DNA from: Phycisphaeraceae bacterium | GTDB lineage: Bacteria > Planctomycetota > Phycisphaerae > Phycisphaerales > UBA1924 | Reading direction: 5' to 3' | Length of the DNA: 64,000 bases | Assembly: GCA_019636655.1 (NCBI GenBank) | Contig: JAHBXB010000005.1 | Span: forward strand, 62,001-126,000 | The notes under the pieces: generated by a model | The model's database searches: none | Told to the model about the DNA's origin: nothing | What the model saw: the letters and a program-made list of their open reading frames with translations, nothing else | Made by a program: the position numbers and the translations under genes | Shown: positions 54,428 to 63,837 of the stretch, piece after piece | Layout of the letters: every line of letters starts with the position of its first letter | Numbering within the stretch: the stretch's first letter is position 1

Positions 54428-55387
54428 CTACCTCGTCTCGCCGGCCGCGGCTGCCCGCGCGGCACACACGCCGCACCACGTCGTCGGGTCCTCGAGCACC
54501 ACCCGCGCGAGCAGGCGTGATGACCCGGCCTCGCTCGCGGCGGACTTTGGAAGTCCCCGCCGGCTCAGGTAGCGATCCTGGAACCGCACCTCGTAGAACT
54601 GGTACTGCGAGTTTCCTTCGGTGTACGCGTAGTCCTTCTGCAGGCTCGCCTTGATTCGGTCGATCCGGGTCTGCGGTAGCGGGTGAGTGGCGAGCCACTC
54701 GATCGCGCTCCCGCCCTTGCTCTCCCGATCGAGGATCTGCATCACCTGCAGCTGCCCCTCCGGGTTGTACCCCGCCTTCGTCATGTACCGCATGCCCAGG
54801 CTGTCGGCCTCGCTCTCCTGATCACGGCTGAACTTGAGCACGATCAGCGAGCCGCCCGCGGCGCCGATCGCCGGCGCCGCCGCGCCCACCGTCGGATCCT
54901 TCACCACCGCGCCGACCACCGCGCCCGCCGCGGCCAGGCCGGTGCCGAACAGCGTGGATTGTGCGATCCGCTCGCTCGTGTGCCGCGCCATGACGTGCCC
55001 CACCTCGTGCCCGAGCACCCCGGCCAGCTGCGCCTCATTGGTCATCTGATCGGCCAGCCCGCGCGACATGAACACCTTCTCCCCCGGCAGCGCGAAAGCG
55101 TTGATCACGTCCGAGTCCAGCAGCGTGAACTCCCACTGCCGTTGCGGGCCGTCCACTTCAGTGTGCACGACGATCTTCTGCCCCACCTCGGTGATGTACG
55201 CGCGCAGTTCAGGGTCCTGCACGGCGCCCCCGTACTCCTTGGTGAGTTCCGGCGCCGCCTCGTTCCCAATCTGACGCTCCTGCTCGGGCGTCAGGGTGCT
55301 GAACTGCGTCCGGCCTGTCGTCACATTCTTCGAGCACGCCGCAACACCCGCACACACCACGATGGCCAGCACAAGCCGTGAGTTCAT
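54428..55387 (-). CDS. M48 family metalloprotease lipoprotein
   Basis: 319 residues. The signal ends in lipobox VAAC (Cys18), so this is a lipoprotein. The catalytic HEVGH (His127-Glu128-xx-His131) is followed by the Glu of SRDQESEADSLG as third zinc ligand, and by the family's NAFALPGEKVFMSRGL before it. This is the BepA/LoiP-like group involved in outer-membrane quality control. The last about 40 residues are low in conservation. ATG 55387 is chosen over the upstream open frame because it starts the signal peptide. GGAGATG precedes it. Confidence 0.88.
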   Translation of the reverse strand: MNSRLVLAIVVCAGVAACSKNVTTGRTQFSTLTPEQERQIGNEAAPELTKEYGGAVQDPELRAYITEVGQKIVVHTEVDGPQRQWEFTLLDSDVINAFALPGEKVFMSRGLADQMTNEAQLAGVLGHEVGHVMARHTSERIAQSTLFGTGLAAAGAVVGAVVKDPTVGAAAPAIGAAGGSLIVLKFSRDQESEADSLGMRYMTKAGYNPEGQLQVMQILDRESKGGSAIEWLATHPLPQTRIDRIKASLQKDYAYTEGNSQYQFYEVRFQDRYLSRRGLPKSAASEAGSSRLLARVVLEDPTTWCGVCAARAAAAGETR

Positions 55388-55469
55388 CTGCACATCTCCG
55401 AAGTACGCCGCCCCTCTCGAATGCTCCCGCTTACCCGCGGGCGATTCCACTGCGGTACCAACGTCAGAC

Positions 55470-55475
55470 TAGCAT
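55470..55475 (+). promoter_or_regulatory. -10-like element of menG/ubiE
   Basis: TAGCAT six bases before the ATG at 55482, in the divergent region between the M48 gene and menG. Confidence 0.35.
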
Positions 55476-55481
55476 CCGGAT

Positions 55482-56267
55482 ATGCCCTCGACCCCGTCGA
55501 CAACCCCAGAGCCCGCTGCCCCGGCGTGGACGCAGGCCGAGTTGGCCAATCCGCACTCCAACGAACTCAAACCCGACAAAGTGCGGTCGATGTTTGGATC
55601 TATCTCCAGATACTACGACCTGAACAACCGGCTGCACTCATTCTGGCTTGATCAGCACTGGCGCCGCACCGCGGTTCGGGACGCCGGGGTCCAGCCGGCA
55701 GATATGGTCCTTGACATCGCTTGCGGCACCGGCGACCTCACGCAGGCCTTCGCCAAGGCGGGCGCGGCCCAGGTTACTGGCCTTGATTTCACCCGCGAGA
55801 TGCTCGACATCGCGGTTGCCAAGCAGAACCGCCTCAACCCTGAGACCGCGGCAAGAGTCTCCTACGAGTGGGCCGATGCGCAAGACTTACCGAAAGCCGA
55901 CGCGTCCGCGGACATTGTCTCGATCGCATTCGGCCTCCGAAATGTCGCTGACCCTGCGCAAGCCTTGCGCGAGTTTCATCGAGTCCTCCGGCCCGGCGGC
56001 CGGCTGATCATTCTCGAGTTTGCCGATCCCCCGAACCCAGTCGTCCGCTGGGGCAACACCATTTACTGCAAGCACGTCATGCCCCTGACGGCAACCCTGA
56101 TCTCCGGGGATCGATCCGGGGCCTATCGCTACCTCCCCGCCTCGGTCTCGACGTTCCTGTCGCCAGACAAGGTGTGCGACCAGGTCCGCGCCACAGGGTT
56201 CACCGACGTCAGGATCCGCCGCCTCACGTTCGGCGTGTGCGTGTGTTATCGGGCTCTCCGTCCCTAG
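55482..56267 (+). CDS. menG: Demethylmenaquinone / ubiquinone methyltransferase
   Basis: 261 residues, a class I SAM-dependent methyltransferase of the UbiE/MenG family, last step of menaquinone synthesis. VRSMFGSISRYYDLNNRLHS near the start (YDxxN motif), MVLDIACGTGDLTQAFA (SAM motif I), LPKADASADIVSIAFGLRNV and REFHRVLRPGGRLIILEF are diagnostic; the end SFLSPDKVCDQVRATGF is typical too. Planctomycetes make menaquinone, so MenG is the likely role. The ATG lies 6 nt after a TAGCAT element. Confidence 0.93.
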   Translation: MPSTPSTTPEPAAPAWTQAELANPHSNELKPDKVRSMFGSISRYYDLNNRLHSFWLDQHWRRTAVRDAGVQPADMVLDIACGTGDLTQAFAKAGAAQVTGLDFTREMLDIAVAKQNRLNPETAARVSYEWADAQDLPKADASADIVSIAFGLRNVADPAQALREFHRVLRPGGRLIILEFADPPNPVVRWGNTIYCKHVMPLTATLISGDRSGAYRYLPASVSTFLSPDKVCDQVRATGFTDVRIRRLTFGVCVCYRALRP

Positions 56268-56278
56268 GACGGTTCATT

Positions 56279-56299
56279 GCGTCCGTAGTTTCCGGACGT
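56279..56299 (+). terminator. Hairpin after menG (weak terminator)
   Basis: Stem GCGTCCG / CGGACGT around TAGTTTC, about 12 nt after the menG stop. No T-run follows, so only a possible terminator. Confidence 0.3.
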
Positions 56300-56508
56300 A
56301 CTCGCACGATCCGCGCCTTATCAGACGCGATTCTGCGCCGATCACGCAAACCCCCAATCTTCACGACTCCCCCGTCCGGCCCTCGATACACCGAAAGCCG
56401 CAGTCGCGGCAGCCGGCCCTGCGGGACGCGAGCCGGTGAGCACTATGAGGGTCCTCGATCCCCGCGGCGGAGCAGCGGCATCGAGCGTGCATACCGGAGT
56501 CAATCATC

Positions 56509-57213
56509 ATGAATCGCGAGGTCCTCCAGGAACGTTTCTTCGAAACTCTGATTACCGGCAGCCGCCCCGCGGCTCGCGAGGTCATCAGCAGCGCCGTCTC
56601 CGACGGGCTCACACCCACCGACCTGATCTCCGACCTGTTCTGGCCCACCTACCAGACTGTGGATCGCCTGCACCGTGCCGACCAGCTCCCCACGCTGAGC
56701 CACCACCTGGCGTCCCGCCTTCTGCGGGTTCTGGTCGACCAGAACGCCGCCCGCCTGGTCCAGCAGCCCCGCCGCGGCCGGTCGGTCTTCTGCGCGTGCG
56801 GCCCCAGCGACGCCGATGAGCTCGGGGCCCAGATGGCTGTCGATCTGATCGAATCCAATGGATTTGACATCATGTTCTCGGGCGGTGGCATCGCCAACGA
56901 CGAACTCCTGGGCCGCATCAACGAGGACCGCCCGGATGTGCTGCTGATGTTCTCCTCGGCGGCCCAGGACCTGCCGAACATCCGCACCCTGATCGACACG
57001 CTGCACGAGATCGGGGCCTGCCCGAACATGCAGATCGCCGTTGGCGGCGGCGTGTTCAACCGGGCTGACGGGCTCGCGGAGGAGATCGGGGCGGACCTCT
57101 GGGCCTCCGACCCGATCTCGATGGTGGAGGTGCTTGCCAGCGCTCCGGCCCGCCGCGCCTCGGTCTCGCAGCGCACCGTCGGTCGGAACCGCCGCGTCCG
57201 GAACGTCGCCTAG
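56509..57213 (+). CDS. B12-binding-fold protein without the cobalamin-ligand His
   Basis: 234 residues. An N-terminal helical cap (about 1-85) resembles the B12-binding-2 domain of MerR/CarH-type photoreceptors and corrinoid proteins (VSDGLTPTDLISDLFWPTYQ). A Rossmann-like domain follows: RSVFCACGPSDADELGAQMA, DLIESNGFDIMFSGGGIAND, and AVGGGVFNRADGLAEEIGAD. In cobalamin proteins the loop reads DxHxxG; here it is Asp101-Ala-Asp103-Glu-Leu-Gly106, with Asp in place of the coenzyme-ligating His. It may bind a different ligand, or cobalamin base-on. No DNA-binding or catalytic domain is attached. Followed by a terminator. Confidence 0.8.
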   Translation: MNREVLQERFFETLITGSRPAAREVISSAVSDGLTPTDLISDLFWPTYQTVDRLHRADQLPTLSHHLASRLLRVLVDQNAARLVQQPRRGRSVFCACGPSDADELGAQMAVDLIESNGFDIMFSGGGIANDELLGRINEDRPDVLLMFSSAAQDLPNIRTLIDTLHEIGACPNMQIAVGGGVFNRADGLAEEIGADLWASDPISMVEVLASAPARRASVSQRTVGRNRRVRNVA

Positions 57214-57246
57214 TCCGCTGTTTCCCAAACAAGTCCCTCCCTCGCG

Positions 57247-57279
57247 CGGGCCGCGTCCACACCGGATGCGGCCCGTTTT
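57247..57279 (+). terminator. Rho-independent terminator after the B12-fold gene
   Basis: Stem CGGGCCGC / GCGGCCCG, 8 bp, 13-nt loop, then TTTTC. Separates the B12-fold gene from the ECF sigma module. Confidence 0.7.
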
Positions 57280-57307
57280 CGCTGCATCTGGAGGCCGTGG
57301 CGGCCTG

Positions 57308-57313
57308 TATACT
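57308..57313 (+). promoter_or_regulatory. -10-like element of the second ECF sigma gene
   Basis: TATACT, a five-of-six match to the -10 consensus, six bases before the ATG at 57320. Confidence 0.5.
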
Positions 57314-57319
57314 TCACCA

Positions 57320-57904
57320 ATGACGCGCGCCGAGGAACGAGACCTGATTGAGCGTGCGATAGCGGGGGACCGTTCCGCCGCCGAGTCGTGCGTCCGGGCC
57401 CATCAGGCCTCGCTCTTTGCCTACATGCTCAGGATCTCGGGCCGTCCCGATGTTGCCGAGGACATCGTGCAGGACGCGTTTGTCAGGGCTCTGACCAACC
57501 TCGATCGCTTTGACTTCCGGTTCCGGTTCTCCACCTGGCTGTTCACGATCGCCAAGCGGCTGTACGTCAACGCCTGCCAGAAGCACCGCCCCTGCTACGA
57601 CTCCGATGCGGTCGAGGTCTTCCAGGGCGCTGGCCGCAGGCCCGAAGCCAACACGATCGACGACGAGGTGAGCGACAACGTCTCCGCCGCTGTGCGGCAC
57701 GCGCTCGCCGCCCTCCCCGAGGAGCAGCGGGAGGTTGTCGTCCTCTTCTACCAACTCGAGTGGCCCATTAGCCAGATCGCCGAGTACCTCGGCATGCCCG
57801 AGGGCACGGTTAAGAGTCACCTGCACCGAAGCCGCCGTCGCATGCGCGATGCGCTCGCACTTCACCACGATCACGCCGCCCACGTCGAGGAGGCCTGGTT
57901 GTGA
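57320..57904 (+). CDS. ECF-type RNA polymerase sigma factor (2 of 2)
   Basis: 194 residues. Region 2: CVRAHQASLFAYMLRISGRP, then DVAEDIVQDAFVRALTNLDRF and FRFSTWLFTIAKRLYVNAC. Region 4: LPEEQREVVVLFYQLEWPIS, then QIAEYLGMPEGTVKSHLHRS. The start is leaderless after TATACT. The last codons overlap the next gene (GTGA), which looks like an anti-sigma factor, so the two are translationally coupled. Target genes unknown. Confidence 0.92.
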   Translation: MTRAEERDLIERAIAGDRSAAESCVRAHQASLFAYMLRISGRPDVAEDIVQDAFVRALTNLDRFDFRFRFSTWLFTIAKRLYVNACQKHRPCYDSDAVEVFQGAGRRPEANTIDDEVSDNVSAAVRHALAALPEEQREVVVLFYQLEWPISQIAEYLGMPEGTVKSHLHRSRRRMRDALALHHDHAAHVEEAWL

Positions 57905-58614
57905 TCCCCCCGCGTTCCGGCCATCGTGATTCAGACGGTAGTCCATTGGGGCCGGGCGACCAGTTTCGTGACCCGTACTCCCGGTTCGAGCTCCGGCGCG
58001 ACCGCCTCTCGGATATCAGCGATGTGGTCCGTTCTCTGCAGGCCGATGCCGCCACGGCCCCGGACCTGACCGATTCGATCCTCAGCCGCGTGAACCAGCA
58101 GAAGCCGTTCCTCGATCCGGCGACGCGGCAGTTTGTGGTCGCCGGTCGCGCGGCGATGGCCCTGGCCGTGCTTGTCGTGGCGACGTCGATCGCTCTGATC
58201 TTCCGCTTTGCCCCCGAGTACACCTCGCTCGCCGCGGCCCCCAAGCCGCTCTCGGACCTGGTTGAGGTGACGCAGGACGCCACGGCGACGCAGTTTGAGA
58301 CGATCCGTGCCAGAATCCAGACCGTCGCCGAAGTCGGACCGGCGGTTCAGCGCTGCCTGACCTGTCCCGAAGCTCCTGCCGAGGTGGCCGTGGCGTCGGC
58401 CCCGCCGGGTATCCGCGTCGTCCCGGTGAATCGACTCGGCGACTCGATGTCGGTCTCCTCCGCGATAGCCGTACGCCCGACCTCTACCCGCCCTGTGACG
58501 TACATGAGCGGGCGTGCCTCGTACCCGGTTCTTTACCTCGCCGATGACCGCGATGACGACCACGACGCTTCGGCGGTGATCGGCTACGGCTCGCCCGCCG
58601 CGGTTCCCCGATGA
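57901..58614 (+). CDS. Putative anti-sigma factor (single membrane helix)
   Basis: 237 residues, GTG start overlapping the sigma gene by 4 nt. A soluble N-terminal region of about 80 residues, one membrane helix (MALAVLVVATSIALIFRFA) and an outer domain of about 130 residues rich in Ala, Val and Arg. This topology and position fit an anti-sigma factor. No ZAS zinc motif (HxxxCxxC) is seen. It overlaps the next gene by 4 nt (ATGA). Role inferred from context. Confidence 0.75.
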   Translation: MIPPRSGHRDSDGSPLGPGDQFRDPYSRFELRRDRLSDISDVVRSLQADAATAPDLTDSILSRVNQQKPFLDPATRQFVVAGRAAMALAVLVVATSIALIFRFAPEYTSLAAAPKPLSDLVEVTQDATATQFETIRARIQTVAEVGPAVQRCLTCPEAPAEVAVASAPPGIRVVPVNRLGDSMSVSSAIAVRPTSTRPVTYMSGRASYPVLYLADDRDDDHDASAVIGYGSPAAVPR

Positions 58615-60260
58615 TCACGCTTCGTGCCCGTAGCCCGGCGTTCCCGCCGGCGAAGATCGCGATCCTCGCCGTGGCGGCGGTCTTTCACTGGATCGCTTCG
58701 GCCTCGCTGCTCGCAGGCCCTCCGCGCCCCGCGCCGGTCGAGGCTGCTGGGGCTATGCCGTCCAGCCTCGATGGCGTGCTGGTCATCGACAACGCCGCCG
58801 CGATGCGCAAGAGCGCCGCGTTTCAGGCGCTGCGAGATACCATCAACGACGCCGCGCCGCTTCAGGGCGCTTCCGGCGATCCCGAGAAGGCATGGTCCAG
58901 TCTCGCCGACCGCCTGGGGTGGAACCGGGACGACGCGTTTGACCGCTTGCTCGGCACGCGGGTTATCTTCGTGTGGCGGGCCAGGCCGCCTGCGCCGCCG
59001 GCCGTGTTTCCTGTGAGCGGGGTGCAGTGGGCCATCGTTTCCGAAGTCTCTGAATCGTGCGACCGCCGCATCCGCGAGAAACTCCGCGTGGCTCCCCGCG
59101 GCGTGGTCGAGGGGCACCAGATCCTCTCGGTCGAGAACGGCCCGTACGAACTCACCACCCACCGATTCCCGGCGAGCGACGACCGCGAGCCCGGCCGCGT
59201 CGCCCTCATTCTCGGTCCGTCGGGGGATTCGGATCTCTTTGACGAGATGGTGCGGGTCGCCACCGCGGCCGCCGTCCAGCCGATTGCTCAGACCCGGGCC
59301 TTCGCCGCCGCGTTGGGGCTTCCCGGCGACGTCCTGCTCATGGTCCGCCTGCCGCAGAATGATGGGCCGCCCGATCCGCAGTGGGGGGACTATCTCGTGA
59401 CCGCCGCCCGCAGGGCCGCGGACGGGTGGACCGCGGACCTCCGGATCCGTGTCGCCTCTGCCACGCCGGAACTCCGGCGCATCCCCGCCACGTCCGCCAC
59501 CGGGTTCAAGTCGCTCAAGTCCGATTGCCTGATCGCCATCGTCGAGACGCGGGCGCCCGCGGCGGAAACCGGCGAGCCGAACCCCATCTTCTCGGTGCTC
59601 ACCGGGATCGGGATTCCGGATGACCTGCAGGCGCTGCTGGGCTCGCACCAGGCGCTCGTCGTCAGGTCGGCGCCATGCCCGCCGGGCATCGCCGTGTCGC
59701 TTAGCGTGGACACGACGGATGTCGTCCGGATGATCAAGCGGGCGGATGAAGTCATGGCCCGCACGATCTCTTCGGTCGAGACGCAGTTCGGTCGCGCCCA
59801 GCAGCCGGCCCCGGATTTCCACGCCCTCGCCCCGTGCGCGATCCGCTCGATGGCGATCGACCTTCCCGCGGTCTCTCCGCTGATGGGCACGGCGTTCCCG
59901 ATTGTCGCCTGGGGTACGGTTTCCACCTCGGAGGCGTCGCAGGCCGATGCCAAGGCCGTGCCGGGCTGGTGGACGGTTGCTGTTGCACCGGCCGAGCGCT
60001 CAACGGATCAGGCGGCTCCGACCGCGGTGGCATGCGTCACCGATGCCCTCGCCCGCGGCCAGCACGACGGTCCGGCGATGCCATGGATTTCTCTCGGCAT
60101 TGTTCGCCCGGGCGAGATTGCGGAGTCGACCGGCCCGACGATCCCGAACCTGGGTTCGTGGCGAGAGATCTGCCGCCGGTTCCAGTCCTGCGAGTGGGCC
60201 TTCTGGGCAACACCCGAGGGGACCATCGCGGGCACGCTGGAACTGAAGGTGAGCCCGTAG
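58611..60260 (+). CDS. Exported protein of unknown function in the ECF sigma operon
   Basis: 549 residues, overlapping the anti-sigma-like gene by 4 nt. An N-terminal signal or membrane anchor (KIAILAVAAVFHWIASASLL) is followed by a large chain without recognised domain; segments such as VLVIDNAAAMRKSAAFQALR and LGWNRDDAFDRLLGTRVIFV look like DUF-type planctomycete proteins that model a score per item. The three genes form one operon: sigma, anti-sigma, and this exported protein, which might be the sensor of the envelope signal. Its stop is only 4 nt from the convergent PEP-CTERM gene. Confidence 0.75.
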   Translation: MITLRARSPAFPPAKIAILAVAAVFHWIASASLLAGPPRPAPVEAAGAMPSSLDGVLVIDNAAAMRKSAAFQALRDTINDAAPLQGASGDPEKAWSSLADRLGWNRDDAFDRLLGTRVIFVWRARPPAPPAVFPVSGVQWAIVSEVSESCDRRIREKLRVAPRGVVEGHQILSVENGPYELTTHRFPASDDREPGRVALILGPSGDSDLFDEMVRVATAAAVQPIAQTRAFAAALGLPGDVLLMVRLPQNDGPPDPQWGDYLVTAARRAADGWTADLRIRVASATPELRRIPATSATGFKSLKSDCLIAIVETRAPAAETGEPNPIFSVLTGIGIPDDLQALLGSHQALVVRSAPCPPGIAVSLSVDTTDVVRMIKRADEVMARTISSVETQFGRAQQPAPDFHALAPCAIRSMAIDLPAVSPLMGTAFPIVAWGTVSTSEASQADAKAVPGWWTVAVAPAERSTDQAAPTAVACVTDALARGQHDGPAMPWISLGIVRPGEIAESTGPTIPNLGSWREICRRFQSCEWAFWATPEGTIAGTLELKVSP

Positions 60261-60264
60261 CGGG

Positions 60265-60963
60265 TTACCGCCGCCGGCGCCATACGCCGGCATACGCCGC
60301 GAGGGCGACCAGCGAGGCCGAAGCCGGTCCCGGGATTGATGGGATCGGTGCGAACCCAACATTGACATTGTCAATGCCCCAGGACTCATCGGACATGCCT
60401 TGGGAGTTGCTCTGGTACCACGAGAATCGGGTCGTTCCGGCGGGGGCGGTGAACGGGATCTCGATCCGGTAGATCGAGTCGGTGTACCTGGAATCGAATC
60501 CCAACGGCTGCCGAAGGACCTTGGCGGGACCCGTATAAGACTGCGTGGAGTGCTGGTTTGCGAACGTCTCGCTGAAGACCGGCACGCCGTTGACCAGGAC
60601 GTGGAACGTGTCCGGGCCATAGATCGTTCCGTATCCGTCCCACGAATCGATGCAGTAGAAGTCGAAGGTCACCATGTAGGTGAAGCTTGTGCCCACTCCA
60701 GCTCCGGCCTCACCGCTCGTCGGGGGCGGCAGTTCCGGCAGATTCCAGGTCAGCGAAGGTGTGTGGGTATCGAACCTGCCGAGGAAGCGGGTGAAGTTGG
60801 TCTCGGTGGTAAAGATCTGGTTATTCGACCACTCAGGCATGTAGCCGGGGGTCTCAAAGTCCCGGTAGTACACGCTCTGCGTGATGTGCTGGGCCGACGC
60901 TGTCGTCACTATCGTGCCGATCAGCCCCAAAGCCGCCGTGATCATCAGCATGGGTGAACGCAT
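60265..60963 (-). CDS. PEP-CTERM-type secreted protein
   Basis: 232 residues. Signal peptide (MLMITAALGLIGTIVTTASA), then a beta-rich domain (YYRDFETPGYMPEWSNNQIF, FDFYCIDSWDGYGTIYGPD, and SWGIDNVNVGF, which resembles concanavalin-like carbohydrate-binding domains), then a tail PGPASASLVALAAYAGVW followed by RRRR. This is a PEP-CTERM sorting signal. The start at 60963 has GGAG at good spacing on its own strand. A surface protein of unknown role, convergent with the sigma operon. Confidence 0.85.
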   Translation of the reverse strand: MRSPMLMITAALGLIGTIVTTASAQHITQSVYYRDFETPGYMPEWSNNQIFTTETNFTRFLGRFDTHTPSLTWNLPELPPPTSGEAGAGVGTSFTYMVTFDFYCIDSWDGYGTIYGPDTFHVLVNGVPVFSETFANQHSTQSYTGPAKVLRQPLGFDSRYTDSIYRIEIPFTAPAGTTRFSWYQSNSQGMSDESWGIDNVNVGFAPIPSIPGPASASLVALAAYAGVWRRRR

Positions 60964-61386
60964 GGCATCGCTCCGATCTTGACGCCGGCAGCCGCGTCGT
61001 TTGGCCGTTTCGGCGCCTCCCATAAACACGGCGGGCGCCCGATGTCCGGTCGTCCTGAGCCGAACGGCCGACACCGCCGTCGGCACTCAACATGCAAAGG
61101 CCGCTGCGGCAGTGCCATGTCACGACGGACGATCCGCGTCCACTCGATCCGCCTATGCCGCCGCGGCAAGGAGCATGGGCTGTAGGGGGTGCCACGGGCA
61201 CCGATAACCCGGCAGGCCCAAGAAAACCATCCTCTCGCAGCCCTATCGTTCGCGGAAGCCCGACCTGCCCCGGCCGCCGCCGCGTCCACCCCCGTCCCCG
61301 GTTGCCGATCCCGCCGGTCCATACACCCGACACGAAACCCCGCGCCGCAGACCCCCGCGCCTGCCTCGTTTCCGAGACCACCGCAC
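60964..61386. other. Intergenic region before typA
   Basis: 423 bases between the divergent PEP-CTERM gene and typA. The frame upstream of typA is open for about 65 codons but has neither a family-like start nor conserved content. No promoter or repeat is convincing; CCTATCGT near 61240 is a possible -10. Confidence 0.45.
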
Positions 61387-63282
61387 ATGCCCCCGACCGA
61401 CACCAAGACCGCCTCCACCATCCGCAACGTCGCCATCATCGCTCACGTGGACCACGGCAAGACCACCCTGGTCGACCAGCTGCTTAAGCAGTCGGGCATG
61501 TTCCGCGCCGGCGAACTCGAGAAACTCATGGGGGGCCAGCACGACCTCATCATGGATTCCAACCCGCTCGAGCGAGAGCGGGGGATCACTATCCTCTCCA
61601 AGAACTGCGCCGTCACCTACCACCGCCCCGGCCCCGACGGCGGCGAAGAGACCTACCACGTCAACATCATCGACACCCCCGGTCACGCCGATTTCGGCGG
61701 CGAGGTGGAACGAGTCCTCCGCATGGCCGACGGGTGCCTGCTGGTGGTCGACGCCTTTGACGGCCCGATGCCCCAGACCCGATTCGTTCTCTCCAAGGCC
61801 ATCGAGAACGGCCTGAAGCCCATCGTCGTCATCAACAAGTGCGACCGCCCCGAGGCCCGGCCCCACGAGGTCGTCAGCGAGGTCTTCGACCTGCTGGTGG
61901 AACTCGGCGCTGACGACACAGCCCTCGACTTCCCGATCATCTACGCCTCCGGCCGCGACGGCTGGGCCTCCTCCGACCTCGGCGTGAAGACCGCCGACAT
62001 GCGCGTGCTCTACGACGCCATCGTCGACTTCGTCCCCGCTCCGAAGGACGACGCCGAAGCGTCCCTGCAGCTGCTCATCACCACGCTGGACTACAACGAC
62101 TACGTCGGCCGCATCGGCATCGGCCGCGTCTACAACGGCCGGATCTCCCCGGGCCGCCCCGTCGCGGTCATCAAGCGGGACGGGACGTTCCAGCAGGACA
62201 AGCCCGCCAAGATCCTCCGCTTCGAGGGTCTCGGGCGTGCCGAGACCGACGAAGTCGTCGCCGGTGACATCTGCGCCCTCGTCGGCCTGCAGAGTGTCGA
62301 TATCGGCGACACCATCGCCGACATCGAGAACCCGGTTGCCCTCCCCCCCGTCACCGTCGACGAGCCCACGCTCACGATGGTCTTCCGCATCAACGACTCC
62401 CCGTTCGCAGGCCAGGACGGCGACTACGTCACCAGCCGGCAAATCCGGACCCGGCTCGAGAAGGAACTGCAGCACAACGTCGCCCTCCGCGTCGAGCCAG
62501 GGGCGACCACCGACGAGTTCATCGTCTCCGGCCGCGGCCTGCTGCACCTGGGCATCCTGCTCGAGACGATGCGCCGGGAGGGCTACGAACTCTCGGTCGG
62601 CAAGCCCGAGGTCGTCATCAAGGAGGTCGACGGCGTCGAGCACGAACCGATCGAGTGGCTGGTCGTCGATGCTCCCAACGACGCCGTAGGGCCGGTCATG
62701 GAACTCGTCGGCGCTCGCAAGGGCGAGGTGAAGTCCATGGAGCCCCGCGGCGACGCCATCACGCACATGGAGTTCGAGATCCCCGCCCGTGGCCTCATCG
62801 GCCTCCGCTCCCGCCTGCTCACGGCGACCCAAGGCGAGGCGATCATGCACCACACCTTCGAACGTTTCGCCCCCGTCTCCGGCCCGCCCCCGACCCGTCA
62901 GCAGGGCGTTCTCGTCTCCATCGAGGCTGGCGCGGTCACGACCTACGCCTGCGAACTCCTTGCCGAGCGCGGGGTCCTGTTCGTCTCGCCGGGCGACAAG
63001 GTCTATGCCGGGCAGGTGGTCGGCGAGCACACCCGCGACAACGACCTGGTGATCAACATCACCCGCCTCAAGCACCTCGACAACATGCGCGCCGCCAGCA
63101 AGGACAAGACCGTCGTCCTCAAGGCCCCCCGCAAGGTCACCCTCGAGTACGCCCTGGAGTACATCGAGGACGACGAACTGGTCGAGATCACCCCGGCTTC
63201 GATCCGGGTCCGCAAGCGGATCCTCGATGAGTCGATGCGCAAACGCTCCGAACGGGCCCAGCGCGATCGCGACGAGGCCTGA
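61387..63282 (+). CDS. typA: Translational GTPase TypA/BipA
   Basis: 631 residues. G domain: [20 protein letters not shown] (G1), [17 protein letters not shown] (switch I), [18 protein letters not shown] (G3), [16 protein letters not shown] (G4). Then domains II, III ([18 protein letters not shown]), V and the BipA-specific C-terminal domain ([28 protein letters not shown]). It binds the ribosome in an EF-G-like way and helps 50S assembly under stress. The frame is open from 61189, but ATG 61387 gives the family N-terminus. Confidence 0.95.
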   Translation: MPPTDTKTASTIRNVAIIAHVDHGKTTLVDQLLKQSGMFRAGELEKLMGGQHDLIMDSNPLERERGITILSKNCAVTYHRPGPDGGEETYHVNIIDTPGHADFGGEVERVLRMADGCLLVVDAFDGPMPQTRFVLSKAIENGLKPIVVINKCDRPEARPHEVVSEVFDLLVELGADDTALDFPIIYASGRDGWASSDLGVKTADMRVLYDAIVDFVPAPKDDAEASLQLLITTLDYNDYVGRIGIGRVYNGRISPGRPVAVIKRDGTFQQDKPAKILRFEGLGRAETDEVVAGDICALVGLQSVDIGDTIADIENPVALPPVTVDEPTLTMVFRINDSPFAGQDGDYVTSRQIRTRLEKELQHNVALRVEPGATTDEFIVSGRGLLHLGILLETMRREGYELSVGKPEVVIKEVDGVEHEPIEWLVVDAPNDAVGPVMELVGARKGEVKSMEPRGDAITHMEFEIPARGLIGLRSRLLTATQGEAIMHHTFERFAPVSGPPPTRQQGVLVSIEAGAVTTYACELLAERGVLFVSPGDKVYAGQVVGEHTRDNDLVINITRLKHLDNMRAASKDKTVVLKAPRKVTLEYALEYIEDDELVEITPASIRVRKRILDESMRKRSERAQRDRDEA

Positions 63283-63434
63283 TCGACCAGGCACGGCCCC
63301 GCCTCGCCCCCCGGTCCCCATCCGCCTACCATCCCGCCCCCGCAGCGAACCGGGCTCCAAGCCGGGCGGCCGGCCTCACGCGAGGCCACGGCACGCCCCC
63401 CCGGCAAGTGCGGCTGTACCAAGGGTTTGCACCC

Positions 63435-63767
63435 ATGTCGTCCACCTACGCAGTCATCGAGGCCTCCGGCGGCCAGCTCAAGGTCACCCAGGACCTTGAG
63501 ATCCTCATCGATCTGGTCGAGTCCGGCGCGGTCGAGCAGGGCAAGTCGATCACCTTCGACAAGGTTCTCCTGGTCGGCGGCAACGGCGCCACGAAGATCG
63601 GCGCCCCCTACGTCGCGGGAGCCACGGTCACCGCTCAGGTCCTTGAGCCCGAGTTCAAGGGCGAGAAGATCTACATCCACAAGCACCGCCCCAAGAAGAC
63701 CTACAAGCGCAAGACCGGTCACCGCCAGCGCTACACCCGCGTCAAGATCACCGGGATCAACGGGTAA
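63435..63767 (+). CDS. rplU: 50S ribosomal protein L21
   Basis: bL21, 110 residues. TYAVIEASGGQLKVTQD at the start, VLLVGGNGATKIGAPYVAGA and HKHRPKKTYKRKTGHRQRYT at the end are diagnostic. ATG 63435 is preferred over the open frame from 63408. rpmA (L27), the usual partner, is not downstream within the window; a terminator and a gene on the opposite strand follow. Confidence 0.95.
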   Translation: MSSTYAVIEASGGQLKVTQDLEILIDLVESGAVEQGKSITFDKVLLVGGNGATKIGAPYVAGATVTAQVLEPEFKGEKIYIHKHRPKKTYKRKTGHRQRYTRVKITGING

Positions 63768-63807
63768 CGATCGGTTCCGCGACAGTCATTCGACCTACTC
63801 CAGCCAG

Positions 63808-63837
63808 ACGGCGACCCTCACCCGGGTCGCCGTTTTT
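63808..63837 (+). terminator. Rho-independent terminator after rplU
   Basis: Perfect 10-bp stem ACGGCGACCC / GGGTCGCCGT with loop TCACCC, followed by TTTTT. The stem abuts the stop codon of the convergent gene. Confidence 0.9.

Noticed and set aside
56268-56508. Cobalamin riboswitch before the B12-fold gene
   Set aside because: The B12 box is absent, and the region lacks the expected multi-helix layout.
61243-63360. A 705-codon minus-strand frame antisense to typA
   Set aside because: Asp/Gly/Val-rich shadow of the typA frame; no family match, no RBS.
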